64,000 bases of DNA, taken from the NCBI GenBank assembly GCA_036268995.1, contig DATATB010000137.1, positions 1 through 64,000 of the forward strand. The letters are read 5' to 3'. A model generated the notes under the pieces. The model saw only the letters and a program-made list of their open reading frames with translations. It ran no database searches and was not told the origin of the DNA. Shown here piece after piece: positions 55,326-63,795 of the stretch. The translations under genes and the position numbers were made by a program. Numbering within the stretch: position 1 is the stretch's first letter; each line of letters opens with the position of its first letter. Source of the stretch: DATATB01 sp036268995 (GTDB taxonomy: Bacteria > Planctomycetota > Planctomycetia > Pirellulales > PNKZ01).

Positions 55326-57260
55326 CTATTTCGTGTGGCGGAGCGTGTCGGGGGTTTTTGAATTAGGCACGCGCGAAATGCTTTGGCCGGGCGACCAGTC
55401 GCCGGCCTTCTTGCCTTTGTTGGGCGACTGCGTCGTGCCGGCCAGGAAGTTGTCGATTTGGGCGTTGTCCTGCAGGTGGTTGAACTCCTTGTTCATCGCC
55501 AGCCGGACCTTCTTCTCCATCACGTCTTCGTGGATCAGGTCCCGAACTTCGTCAAATCGCACGCCGATCGGCTTGGTGACCCCTTCGCTGAGCAGGATCA
55601 CGTAGCGCTCGCCAACCTGGAGCACGCTCGACAGCTCGCCGGGCTGCAACGCAAAGGCTTCCTTCTCCAGCAGCGGCTGGCCGCCGTGGGCCTGGATCGG
55701 CGGCACTTCACCGCGGAGCGTGCGGCTGCTGGCCTCGACCGAATACTCTTCGGCCAGGTCGCCAAAGTAGTCGATCGTCGGCCGGTTGCGGGCCATCTCC
55801 CAGACTTCCTGCGCTTTGCGCTGCGAGCTGAACACAATCGCCCGCACCTTGGCGCGCGGACCGTAGTTGGCCTCGAAACCTTTTTTCAAGTCTTCTTCGC
55901 TGACCTTCACCTGGTCGACGACCATCTTTTTCAGCGCCACGGTAGGCCACACGACGTCGTGCCGGTAAATGGCCAGCGGCACCTTTTGCTTGTCGCAGAT
56001 TTCTTTCAGCCAGGCGTCGATGTCGGGCGAGCCGTCCGCCTTGGTCTTGCCCATGCTGGCTGCCGTGCGGGCGATTTCAGCGTCGAGGTCCGCGTCGGTG
56101 ATTTCGATTTGCCGGGCCTTGCAGGCCAGCTCGATCACGCGGCGATTGATCATGCCGTCGAGCACCTGCTTGCCGTTGCGCTCGATGCACTCCTCAGCCA
56201 GTTCCAGGATCGTGATGCGGCGATCGTTGATGATGGCCGCGATGCCGGGATATTGCTGGCGTTTTTGCGGATCGGCGTACACGTTTTCGACGTGCGACTC
56301 GTGCTGCAATTGTTCGAAGACTTCGCCGGCCACTAGCCGCAGCTTTTTGTCGCGGCAGGCGTCGACCAGCAGCTTATGCACCTCCTGCATCGGGACACTG
56401 CGGCCCGGCAGGTGCTTGTCGCACTTCAGAATCACGAACTGGTTGTCGACGGCCAGCACGTCCGAGATGTCGCCTTCGCGCATGGCAAAGGCGACTTGCT
56501 CGAGCTTCGGATTGCCCATGTGCCGGCGAATCGGCTGCACGAGACCCTTGGCGCTGGCGCTGTTCACGTCTTCGGAAAACTGCTTGGCCAGGTTGCCGAA
56601 ATCGCTGGGGGTTTTTACGGCCAGGTCGTAGATCTTGCGGGCCTGCTCCAGCTTGCTGTGCACGATGATGCGGACCTGCACCGTTGGGCCGAACTGCGTT
56701 TCGTAGGCGCGCTGGACATCTTCGTCGCTGATCTGAATGCGGGACTCGGCCAGCTTGCGCAGCGCGATCGACGGCCAGATAATGTCGCGCGAATACTGGA
56801 TCGGGCTGACGTCCCGCTCATCCTCGAGCATTTTCAGCCAGCGGTCGCGCGACAGGTTGAAACGCTCGGCCATGCGATCGATTTCGGCCCCCACTTCGTC
56901 ATTGCTGACGGTGATGTTCTTTTGGCGGCAGGCCTCGACGATCAAGTTCTTGTTGATCATGGCCTCGAGGACGTCGGGCCCGTAATGGTCGAGCGATTCG
57001 CGCGCCAGGTCGTTGCGGCCGATCTGCTCGCCGTTGACGATGGCCACGACTTGCAGCTTGTGCTCTTCGTCCGGGCCGCGCGGAGGCTCGTTCTGGGCAG
57101 TCGACGGCAGCGCCTGATCGCGGGCTGCGGCCGGCGGCGGCTGCCAGTTGATGCGTACGACCACGCACACGGCCAGGACCGTTAGTCCGAGCAAAATCAT
57201 GCCGATGCGTTGTTTGCGGCGGCTCGTTGCCGGCGCTGCGACCGAATCCTTGGTCGTCAT
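55326..57260 (-). CDS. Membrane-anchored parvulin-type peptidyl-prolyl isomerase, duplicated
   Basis: 644 residues. One N-terminal membrane helix (about 18-36) anchors two tandem SurA-like modules. Module 1 (about 70-320) has VVAIVNGEQIGRNDLARESL, the PSFALRK-like IALRKLAESR segment and parvulin strands. Module 2 (about 330-600) has AAIINDRRITILELAEECI, VALKKMVVDQVKVSE and the PPIase segment LEKEAFALQPGELSSVLQVGERYVILLSEG. It likely chaperones outer membrane or exported proteins. Classic parvulin His residues are not obvious, so isomerase activity is uncertain. Confidence 0.8.
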   Translation of the reverse strand: MTTKDSVAAPATSRRKQRIGMILLGLTVLAVCVVVRINWQPPPAAARDQALPSTAQNEPPRGPDEEHKLQVVAIVNGEQIGRNDLARESLDHYGPDVLEAMINKNLIVEACRQKNITVSNDEVGAEIDRMAERFNLSRDRWLKMLEDERDVSPIQYSRDIIWPSIALRKLAESRIQISDEDVQRAYETQFGPTVQVRIIVHSKLEQARKIYDLAVKTPSDFGNLAKQFSEDVNSASAKGLVQPIRRHMGNPKLEQVAFAMREGDISDVLAVDNQFVILKCDKHLPGRSVPMQEVHKLLVDACRDKKLRLVAGEVFEQLQHESHVENVYADPQKRQQYPGIAAIINDRRITILELAEECIERNGKQVLDGMINRRVIELACKARQIEITDADLDAEIARTAASMGKTKADGSPDIDAWLKEICDKQKVPLAIYRHDVVWPTVALKKMVVDQVKVSEEDLKKGFEANYGPRAKVRAIVFSSQRKAQEVWEMARNRPTIDYFGDLAEEYSVEASSRTLRGEVPPIQAHGGQPLLEKEAFALQPGELSSVLQVGERYVILLSEGVTKPIGVRFDEVRDLIHEDVMEKKVRLAMNKEFNHLQDNAQIDNFLAGTTQSPNKGKKAGDWSPGQSISRVPNSKTPDTLRHTK

Positions 57261-57383
57261 GGCGGTCTCTCCTTTTCCCGCTGTCGGCCGGCTCGGGATC
57301 GAACCGGCGCGTGGCGCATGCCTAGGAAGGCGGGGGAGTATAAGAAACGGCCAATCACAGGGTCAAGGCCAGCGGCCGGGCAG

Positions 57384-58154
57384 CTAGCGCTCGGCCACGA
57401 CGCGTTGCATCACGCCGGGGACATTGCTGATCAGCCCGTCGATACCGGCCGCTAGCAGTCGGTGGGCTTCGGCCGGGTCGTCCACGGTCCAGGCCCAGGC
57501 TTTGAGCCCGCGCGCGTGAATCGCGGCGATCGCCGGCTCGTCGAGCATCGCGGCTTCCCAGCCGATCAGGCTGGCGCCCAACGCGCGGGCAGCGTCCAGA
57601 ATCAGGTCGTTTGGCTGCTTATTGCCCAGGGCGCCCAGCAGCAGTTCGGGAGCCAACTCGTGGCACTCGCGCAAGAAATGCCAATCGAAGGCATGCACCG
57701 TGACGCGGGAGAGGGCGCCGAGCGATTGCAACAGCGCGACGCAACTGGCCGCATCGCCGCTCTTGCGCTCGATCATCAAACATGCCCGGGGGACAATGGC
57801 CGCCAGCACCTGCTCGAGGCTCGACAACCGCGTGCCGATGAATTGGGGGGCAAACCAACTGCCGGCGTCCAACCCTGACAACTGGGCGAAGGTTTTTGCG
57901 GCCAGCGGAATCTTTCGATCCGACCAGCGGCGGCAGGCATCGGTGGTGCGATCCAGAAATTCGTCGTGAAACACGACGGGCACGCCATCGGCCGAAGCCA
58001 GATAATCCAGCTCGACGAAGTCGACGCCCAAGGCCGCGGCCGACTCGAAGGCCGGCAGAGTATTCTCCGGCGCCTGGCGGCTATCGCCCCGATGGGCAAT
58101 CACCAGCACGCGCGAGGCGGCCACCAGTTCGCGGGCCGAGGCGGGGCGCGTCAA
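57384..58154 (-). CDS. Glycerophosphodiester phosphodiesterase
   Basis: 256 residues of the GDPD family. It shows VIAHRGDSRQAPENTLPAFESAAALGVDFVELDYLASADGVPVVFHDEFLDRTTDA, with the HRGxxxxxPENT catalytic His and the Glu/Asp metal ligands and second His in VFHDEFLDR, then MIERKSG and a final AWTVDDP strand. It hydrolyses glycerophosphodiesters to glycerol-3-phosphate and an alcohol. No signal peptide. Its start overlaps the frr stop by 4 bases, so it belongs to the end of the rpsB-tsf-pyrH-frr operon. Confidence 0.9.
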   Translation of the reverse strand: MTRPASARELVAASRVLVIAHRGDSRQAPENTLPAFESAAALGVDFVELDYLASADGVPVVFHDEFLDRTTDACRRWSDRKIPLAAKTFAQLSGLDAGSWFAPQFIGTRLSSLEQVLAAIVPRACLMIERKSGDAASCVALLQSLGALSRVTVHAFDWHFLRECHELAPELLLGALGNKQPNDLILDAARALGASLIGWEAAMLDEPAIAAIHARGLKAWAWTVDDPAEAHRLLAAGIDGLISNVPGVMQRVVAER

Positions 58155-58711
58155 TCTTCCATCACCTCTTGTTCCTTGGCCTTGGCCATATCGTTGGCCC
58201 GGGTCTCGAACTTCTTGGTGAGTTCCTGGATCTCTTCCTTGACGCCGTCGCAGTCGTCTTCCGACAGCGTCTTGTCCTTCTGTTCCTGGTCGGCCACCTT
58301 GTTGCCGTCGCGGCGGACATTGCGAACGGCTACCCGCGCCTCTTCGTTCAATTCCTTGATGCGGCCCACCAGCTTGCGGCGCGTCTCGGTGGATAGCGGG
58401 GGCACATTGAGCCGGATGACCCGGCCGTCGTTGATGGGCGTGAAGCCCAGGCCGCTGGCCTGGATCGCCTTTTCGATGTCCTTGATCGTGCCCGGATCGA
58501 ACGGCCGGACGACGATTTGCGTGGGCTCGGGCGCGCCGACGGAGGCCAACTGTTTGATCGGCGTGGGCGAGCCGTAGACTTCGACCCGTAGCGTGTCGAC
58601 CAGGCCGGGATTGGCGCGGCCGGTGCGGATGCCGGACAAGGCGTGCTTGAGCACGTCGACGGCCTTTTCCATCCGTTCTTCTACGTCCATCAGGATTTCG
58701 TCAGCACTCAT
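58151..58711 (-). CDS. frr: Ribosome recycling factor
   Basis: 186 residues, with the three-helix bundle and beta domain: MEKAVDVLKHALSGIRTGRANPGLVDTLRVEVYG, LASVGAPEPTQIVVRPFDPGTIKDIEKAIQASGLG, RRKLVGRIKELNEEARVAVRNVRRDG. It releases mRNA and tRNA from post-termination ribosomes with EF-G. Normal length. A repeat unit lies in the gap to pyrH. Confidence 0.95.
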   Translation of the reverse strand: MSADEILMDVEERMEKAVDVLKHALSGIRTGRANPGLVDTLRVEVYGSPTPIKQLASVGAPEPTQIVVRPFDPGTIKDIEKAIQASGLGFTPINDGRVIRLNVPPLSTETRRKLVGRIKELNEEARVAVRNVRRDGNKVADQEQKDKTLSEDDCDGVKEEIQELTKKFETRANDMAKAKEQEVMED

Positions 58712-58750
58712 CGCCCAGACCCTCTCGGGAATTCTCGTGAAAACAATTCT

Positions 58751-58848
58751 TTGAACAGAAGGGCGCGAAGACCGCGAAGAAAGCAGGAGAAGGAAGAAGA
58801 AAAGGTCGCAGCGTTCACTACCTTCGCGCTCTTTCCGATCTTCTGTTC
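58751..58848. repeat. Gene-free relative of the GxxExxY element inside the pyrH-frr gap
   Basis: Left arm ttgaacagaagggcgcgaag (58751); right arm in reverse complement gaacagaagatcggaaagag (from 58848). The same family as 27298-27986 and 55184-55299. It is followed at 58857-58870 by attcatcattcat. It lies within an otherwise tight operon. Confidence 0.75.
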
Positions 58849-58892
58849 CTATCCGTCATTCATCATTCATCGATCAGCAATCATCACTTCCT

Positions 58893-59657
58893 TCACGTCA
58901 GCGTCGCCACGCCGCTGGTGACCCGGGTGCCGATCCGTTCGCCGGCTACGGCCCGCTCGATATTGCCTTCCTTCTTGAAGTTGAAGACCAGAATGGGCAT
59001 GTCGTGCTCCATGCACTGGGCGATGGCCGTGGGATCCATGACGCGCAGGTTCTGATCGCGAATGGCCTGGTAGCTCAACTCGCTGTACAGCACGGCGTGC
59101 GGATTCTTTTCGGGATCGTCGCTATAGACGCCCTCGACGCGCGTGGCCTTGAGCAGGATGTCGGCCTCGAGTTCCAGCGCCCGCTGCGCGGCGGCCGTGT
59201 CGGTGGTGACAAACGGACTGCCGGTGCCGCAGGCCAGGATCACGATGCGGCCTTTTTCCAGGTGCCGGCGGGCCCGGCGGCGGATATAGGGCTCGGCCAC
59301 GCCGTCCATGCGAATGGCGGTCGAAAGCCGCGTTTCGCAGCCCAGCGACTCCAGCGCGTCTTGCAAGGCCAGGCCGTTGATCACCGTGGCCAGCATGCCC
59401 ATGTAATGGGCCGTGGCTTCTTGGACGCAACTGGCGGCCGCCGTGAACTGGGCCCCGCGCAGGATATTGCCGCCGCCGATGACGATGGCGATCTGCACGC
59501 CGCGCTGCGCGGCGCGCCAAGTCTGGCGGGCGATGTGCAGCACGGCGTCCATGCTGATGCCGCGTTCGCCCGCGTGGCAGAAACTCTCGCCCGAAAGTTT
59601 TAAGACCACGCGCCGGAAGGCGGGAGGCGACCCATCGGCTATCGTTCGACTGCTCAT
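58893..59657 (-). CDS. pyrH: UMP kinase
   Basis: 254 residues of the amino-acid-kinase fold. It shows RVVLKLSGESF, IAIVIGGGNILRG, HYMGMLATVINGLALQDAL, CGTGSPFVTTDTAAAQRALELEADILLKATRVEGVYSDDPEKNP. It phosphorylates UMP to UDP. It stands in the conserved order between tsf and frr. Confidence 0.96.
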   Translation of the reverse strand: MSSRTIADGSPPAFRRVVLKLSGESFCHAGERGISMDAVLHIARQTWRAAQRGVQIAIVIGGGNILRGAQFTAAASCVQEATAHYMGMLATVINGLALQDALESLGCETRLSTAIRMDGVAEPYIRRRARRHLEKGRIVILACGTGSPFVTTDTAAAQRALELEADILLKATRVEGVYSDDPEKNPHAVLYSELSYQAIRDQNLRVMDPTAIAQCMEHDMPILVFNFKKEGNIERAVAGERIGTRVTSGVATLT

Positions 59658-59701
59658 GACTGCCGTTTTCCCAGGATGCGTGATGTTGCTCTTAGGCGAT
59701 A

Positions 59702-60526
59702 TTACTCTTTGCCCAACTGCCAGCGCACGAAGCGTTTCACCTGCATGCCGGCTTCCTTGGCGACCTGGCCGACTGTCTTTTTGTCGTCTTTGACAAACGG
59801 CTGTTCGAGCAGCACCTTGTCGGCGAAAAAATTCTTGAGCCGGCCTTCGATCATCTTGGCGATGATGTTTTCCGGCTTACCTTCCTGGCGGGCCGCGGCG
59901 CTGAGGATTTCGCGCTCCTTCTCGATGCTCTTGGGATCGAGATCTTCCTTGCTCACCGCCTCAGGATTCTTGGCGGCGATGTGCATGGCCACGTCCTTGG
60001 CCGCCTCGGCATTGCCGCCGCTGACTTCGACCAGCACGCCAATGTCGCCCGTGTGGTGCACGTAACCGGCCGAGGGCGCGTCGAAGCGCACAATGCGGCC
60101 GAGATCGAACACTTCCCGGATGCGGTTGAACATGTCGTCCTTCTGCTGGCCCAGCGTGCTGCCGGGCTTGCCGGGAGCTGGCTGCTGGAGCAGGTCCGCG
60201 GCCGTTTTCGCGCCCGGCCCGGTCGCCAACTGCTTGGCTACGTCCTTGGCGAACTGCGTGAACTCGGGGCTGCTGGCCACCGGCGCGCTCTCGCATTTGA
60301 CTTCGACCATGGCTCCGACCTTGTCGTCGGCATACACGGCGATGCGGCCGGCAGAAGTCTCACGGCCCAGGCGAGTTTCCTGGGTCTTGATGCCTTGCTT
60401 GCGCAGCCAGTCGACGGCCTTGTCTTCGTCGCCGCCGGTTTCCTGCAGGGCCTTCTTGCACTCCATCATCGGCAAACCGGTCCGCTCGCGCAGCGTCTTG
60501 ACCGCCGCGGCCGTGATCTCAGCCAT
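59702..60526 (-). CDS. tsf: Elongation factor Ts
   Basis: 274 residues. The N-terminal UBA-like region has the signature LRERTGLPMMECKKALQETGGDEDKAVDWLRKQG, followed by the dimerisation/core region SAGRIAVYADDKVGAMVEVKCESAPVASSPEF and the C-terminal LLEQPFVKDDKKTVGQV. It is the nucleotide exchange factor of EF-Tu. The start at 60526 is supported by GAGGAG. Confidence 0.96.
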   Translation of the reverse strand: MAEITAAAVKTLRERTGLPMMECKKALQETGGDEDKAVDWLRKQGIKTQETRLGRETSAGRIAVYADDKVGAMVEVKCESAPVASSPEFTQFAKDVAKQLATGPGAKTAADLLQQPAPGKPGSTLGQQKDDMFNRIREVFDLGRIVRFDAPSAGYVHHTGDIGVLVEVSGGNAEAAKDVAMHIAAKNPEAVSKEDLDPKSIEKEREILSAAARQEGKPENIIAKMIEGRLKNFFADKVLLEQPFVKDDKKTVGQVAKEAGMQVKRFVRWQLGKE

Positions 60527-60727
60527 GTTCGCTCCTCTTTGTCTTGATTGACTTGATTTATTAAATGTTGGGCTGCACTGTTTCGAGCAGGGCCGATGGC
60601 GCGCCGGCGCATGCCGGTCATCGGCCGGACCGTGGGCGGCCAGCGCGGCCCAGTTTTTTACGTGGTTGGACACTCGTAGCGGGCGACATTTCGTCATCCG
60701 CTTGACGGCCATCGTTGCCGCCGGCAT

Positions 60728-61480
60728 CTAGTCGGCGTCTTTGTCGTCGCCACCGGCGGAATAAGCGGCCGGTCCGGACTTGGGCCCGGCGTCCACCGAG
60801 TTGGCCTTGCCCTCGATCACCGCATCGGCCAGTTGCTGCAACACCAGCTCGATCGAGCGAATGCTGTCGTCGTTGCCGGGAATCGGCAGATCGACCAGAT
60901 CCGGATCGCTGTCGGTATCGATCAAGGCCACGGTCGTCACGCCCAGCTTGCGGGCCTCGCTGACCGCGTTCTTTTCCTTCTTGGGGTCGATGATCACCAT
61001 GCACTCGGGCAGGCGGTTCATCGTGCGGATGCCGTTCAGATTGCGAAACATCTTGCGATATTCGCGATTCAGGGCCGACTGCATCTTCTTGCTGTAGGCC
61101 GAAATCTCGTCGGTCGTCCGCATCTGCTCGAGTTCTTCCAGACGCGTCAGCCGGCTGCGAATCGTGCGGAAGTTGGTGAGCGTGCCGCCCAGCCAGCGAT
61201 CGCTGACATAGGGCTGCCCGCAGCGGGCTGCTTCGCGTTCGACCGTCTCGGCCGCCTGCCGCTTGCAGCCGACGAACAGCACCAGGCTGCCGCTGCTGGC
61301 CACTTGGGTGAGGTATTTTCGGGCGCGGATCAAGCCGCGGATCGTCTCGCGGACGTCGATGATGTGGATCAGATTGCGGCGGCCGTAGATGTACGGACGC
61401 ATTTTGGGATTCCACCGGCTGGCACGATGGCCAAAGTGGGCTCCCGCCTCGATGAGTTGCTTGACAAGAACCGGGGGCAC
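60728..61480 (-). CDS. rpsB: 30S ribosomal protein S2
   Basis: 250 residues. It shows VKQLIEAGAHFGHRASRWNPKMRPYIYGRRNLIHIIDV, SDRWLGGTLTNFRTIRSRL, PECMVIIDPKKEKNAVSEARKLGVTTVALIDTDSDPDLVDLPIPGNDDSIRSI. The start is GTG 61480, with GGAG 6 bases upstream; a TTG 12 bases earlier overlaps that site. First gene of the rpsB-tsf-pyrH-frr operon. Confidence 0.96.
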   Translation of the reverse strand: MPPVLVKQLIEAGAHFGHRASRWNPKMRPYIYGRRNLIHIIDVRETIRGLIRARKYLTQVASSGSLVLFVGCKRQAAETVEREAARCGQPYVSDRWLGGTLTNFRTIRSRLTRLEELEQMRTTDEISAYSKKMQSALNREYRKMFRNLNGIRTMNRLPECMVIIDPKKEKNAVSEARKLGVTTVALIDTDSDPDLVDLPIPGNDDSIRSIELVLQQLADAVIEGKANSVDAGPKSGPAAYSAGGDDKDAD

Positions 61481-61523
61481 TAAGCGCTCCAATCGATAAG
61501 TGGCACGCCGGCAAGCGCTTGCG

Positions 61524-61543
61524 GCCTCAAATGTATTTGAGGC
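61524..61543. promoter_or_regulatory. Hairpin in the rpsB leader
   Basis: gcctcaaat and atttgaggc form a 9-bp stem with a 2-base loop, 44 bp upstream of rpsB. rpsB leaders often bind S2 for autoregulation, so this could be such an element. Not demonstrated. Confidence 0.35.
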
Positions 61544-61769
61544 AAAAGGCCATGGCGCCGGCGTTCAAGGTGAAACTGCGGCCTAAAAATCGGGGCGACA
61601 GACATCGCCCTCCAGCCCTGGCCGTTGGGGCCGGAAAGTCCGCCATGATAGCGGGTTAGCGGCAGAGGGTCAATCGCTGGCGCGGTGGTGTACGCTGGCC
61701 AATTTGCCCGTGCCGTCTGGATGAAACTACAATGAGAGTTGATCGCAACGAACTCCAGTGAGAGCTCCC

Positions 61770-62012
61770 ATGACGACTGAGCAACTCCGCGCGGCGCATC
61801 GTGCGACCCCGTTTCGACCGTTTAAGATCCGAATGGCCGATGGGCGTGCGTTTCCGGTTCCGCATCCGGATTTCTTGTCGATTTCGCCCGCCGGACGAAC
61901 GGTCGTGATCTATCAGCCGGACGGCGCGGCCAGCATCGTTGATCTGCTGCTGATGACCGAGCTGGAATGGTCGCCGCCAGGGGAACCGGCAACTGCGGGC
62001 GACCAAGGCTGA
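61770..62012 (+). CDS. Small protein, paralogue of the convergent gene
   Basis: 80 residues, no signal or membrane segment. Core pattern: TEQLRAAHRATPFRPFKIRMADGRAFPVPHPDFLSI. It shares PFxPFxxxMxxGxxxxVxHPxF/M with the gene at 62032-62259 on the opposite strand. Members of this type occur in planctomycetes as unannotated small proteins. The start at 61770 is preferred over the GTG 12 bases earlier. Confidence 0.65.
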   Translation: MTTEQLRAAHRATPFRPFKIRMADGRAFPVPHPDFLSISPAGRTVVIYQPDGAASIVDLLLMTELEWSPPGEPATAGDQG

Positions 62013-62031
62013 GCCCTTGCTGTCGCTCGTG

Positions 62032-62259
62032 TTAAACCCGCGGGGCGAGCGGCTCGACTGCTGTGACGTGCAGTAACGAGCAGATTTTGAACTCGGCCGG
62101 CACGCCGTCCTCGACGTCGGTGCCCACGAGGATGTCGGATTTCGTCACGAAAGCCATCTCCGGATGACGCACTTCGTACGATTGACCGCTGGACATCACC
62201 AGACGAAATGGCAAGAACGGCCGGGCAGTTAGAAGATCACGGAAAGTTTGAACCGTCAT
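62032..62259 (-). CDS. Small protein, paralogue of the convergent gene
   Basis: 75 residues. TVQTFRDLLTARPFLPFRLVMSSGQSYEVRHPEMAFV aligns with the start of the 61770 gene (RPF.PF...M..G....V.HP), and the C-terminal CSLLHVTAVEPL corresponds to DLLLMTELEW. Convergent arrangement with a 19-bp gap. Function unknown. Confidence 0.65.
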   Translation of the reverse strand: MTVQTFRDLLTARPFLPFRLVMSSGQSYEVRHPEMAFVTKSDILVGTDVEDGVPAEFKICSLLHVTAVEPLAPRV

Positions 62260-62340
62260 TTACGTGGTCCCTTGGGCGCAAGCCCCGCATCCATCGCCGC
62301 ACCTAATCCTAATTATAACACAAGCGCGGCTTGGCCAGAA

Positions 62341-63795
62341 TCATTCAGCAGGAGCAGCGCTCTTGGCCGCCGCATTGCGTGCGGCGCGCTTAGCTTGCTT
62401 CTTGTTTGGTCCTTCCTTCTTCTTGCGCTCGGGCGAGGGCACGTTCTTGGTCGGCAGCCAGTGGGCCAACTCCGATTTCGTGGCCGCGTACTCGGGCTTT
62501 CGGGCCAGGTTGGTCCATTCCTGCGGGTCTTGCAGTTCGTCATACAGCTCTTCGCCGCCGTCGGCGTAGCGGATGTATCGCCATTTCTCGCTGCGAACCG
62601 CGTGGTTCTGATAGCCATGCGTGGTCAGCGCCGGCCTGTCCCAGGCGGCCTGCGGATCGGCCAATAGCGGCTTGATGCTCACCCCTTCGACATGCGACGG
62701 AACGTCCAGGCCGCACAGTTCACAGAGCGTCGGATAGATGCTCATGAAGTCGACCGTGCGCGGGGAGACGGAGTTCGGCTTCGTCATGCCAGGCACGGTG
62801 AAAAACAGCGGGGCACGCGTCGCTTCTTCCCACAGCGCGAATTTGCGCCAGTGTTGCTTCTCGCCCAGGTGCCAGCCGTGATCGCCCCAGAAGACGATGA
62901 TCGTGTTGTCCTTGTAGGGGCTCTTGTCGAAGCCGGCCATCAAGCGGCCGATCATGGCATCGCAAAAAGCGCCGGCCGCCAGGTATCCGCGCACCGCTTC
63001 CTTCCAGCGCCCCGACGCGAGCATCTTGGCGTGGTCCCCTTGCGGCGCCGCCATCTTCACGCCGGCCGGCGGCACGTCGTCCAGATCGGTTTCGAGCACC
63101 TTGGGCAGTTGGATGGATTCGAGCGGAAACATGTCGTAATACTTTCGCGGCACGTTCCAGGCCATGTGCGGCTTGTGCAGCCCGCAGGCCAGGAACAGTG
63201 GCTTGTCGTGCGGCTTGTGGAGTTGCTCGATGCAATAGCTGACCGTTTGATAGTCGCCGAGTTCCTCGTCCTTGGCGTCGACCGGCGCGAAGCGAATGCC
63301 GCCGACGCCCTCGTTTTCGCCCTTGCCGGGCGGCTGGTCCTTATCGGCCTTCGGGCCGTATTCGTCCCACTGGCCGAACTGATCGCCGTCGCCGTGATAG
63401 ATTTTTCCACAGCCGACGACGTGATAACCGTTCTGCTTGAAGTGCGTATTCAGCGGCACGACATCGTTGGCGACCGTGCTGCGGCGATCGATGCCATTGC
63501 CATAAACCCCGCTGGTCGAGCTGCGCAGGCCGGTCATCAGCGCGCTGCGCGAGGGATTGCAAACCGGCGAGGCGCAGTACGCATGGGCGAAATTCACGCC
63601 CCGAGCTGCCAACGCGTCGATGTTCGGCGTCCTGGCCTGCGGGTGGCCGCCCAGGCAGCCGACCCAATCGTTCAAGTCATCGGCCGCGATGAACAGCACG
63701 TTCGGCCGGTCAGCGGCGGTGGCGAAGGACCATTGCAACAGCACGGCGAAAACGGCCAGGGCGGGCGGCAAAGCCCAAGATCGAGTGCGAAGCAT
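62341..63795 (-). CDS. Exported type I sulfatase (iduronate-2-sulfatase-like)
   Basis: 484 residues. A signal peptide (ending ATAADRPN) precedes the sulfatase fold: NVLFIAADDLNDWVGCLGGHPQARTPNIDALAARG (metal-binding DD) and the formylglycine motif CNPSRSALMTG, with the Cys to be oxidised by an FGE. The late metal-site FWGDHGWHLGEKQHW follows. The order matches iduronate-2-sulfatase-like enzymes that desulfate polysaccharides, a typical planctomycete capability. The FGE gene is not in the window. Confidence 0.92.
   Translation of the reverse strand: MLRTRSWALPPALAVFAVLLQWSFATAADRPNVLFIAADDLNDWVGCLGGHPQARTPNIDALAARGVNFAHAYCASPVCNPSRSALMTGLRSSTSGVYGNGIDRRSTVANDVVPLNTHFKQNGYHVVGCGKIYHGDGDQFGQWDEYGPKADKDQPPGKGENEGVGGIRFAPVDAKDEELGDYQTVSYCIEQLHKPHDKPLFLACGLHKPHMAWNVPRKYYDMFPLESIQLPKVLETDLDDVPPAGVKMAAPQGDHAKMLASGRWKEAVRGYLAAGAFCDAMIGRLMAGFDKSPYKDNTIIVFWGDHGWHLGEKQHWRKFALWEEATRAPLFFTVPGMTKPNSVSPRTVDFMSIYPTLCELCGLDVPSHVEGVSIKPLLADPQAAWDRPALTTHGYQNHAVRSEKWRYIRYADGGEELYDELQDPQEWTNLARKPEYAATKSELAHWLPTKNVPSPERKKKEGPNKKQAKRAARNAAAKSAAPAE

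Noticed and set aside
57291..57310. ggctcgggatcgaaccggcg resembling a tRNA T-arm on the minus strand
   Set aside because: The T-stem pairs at only about three positions and no acceptor or anticodon arm can be formed.
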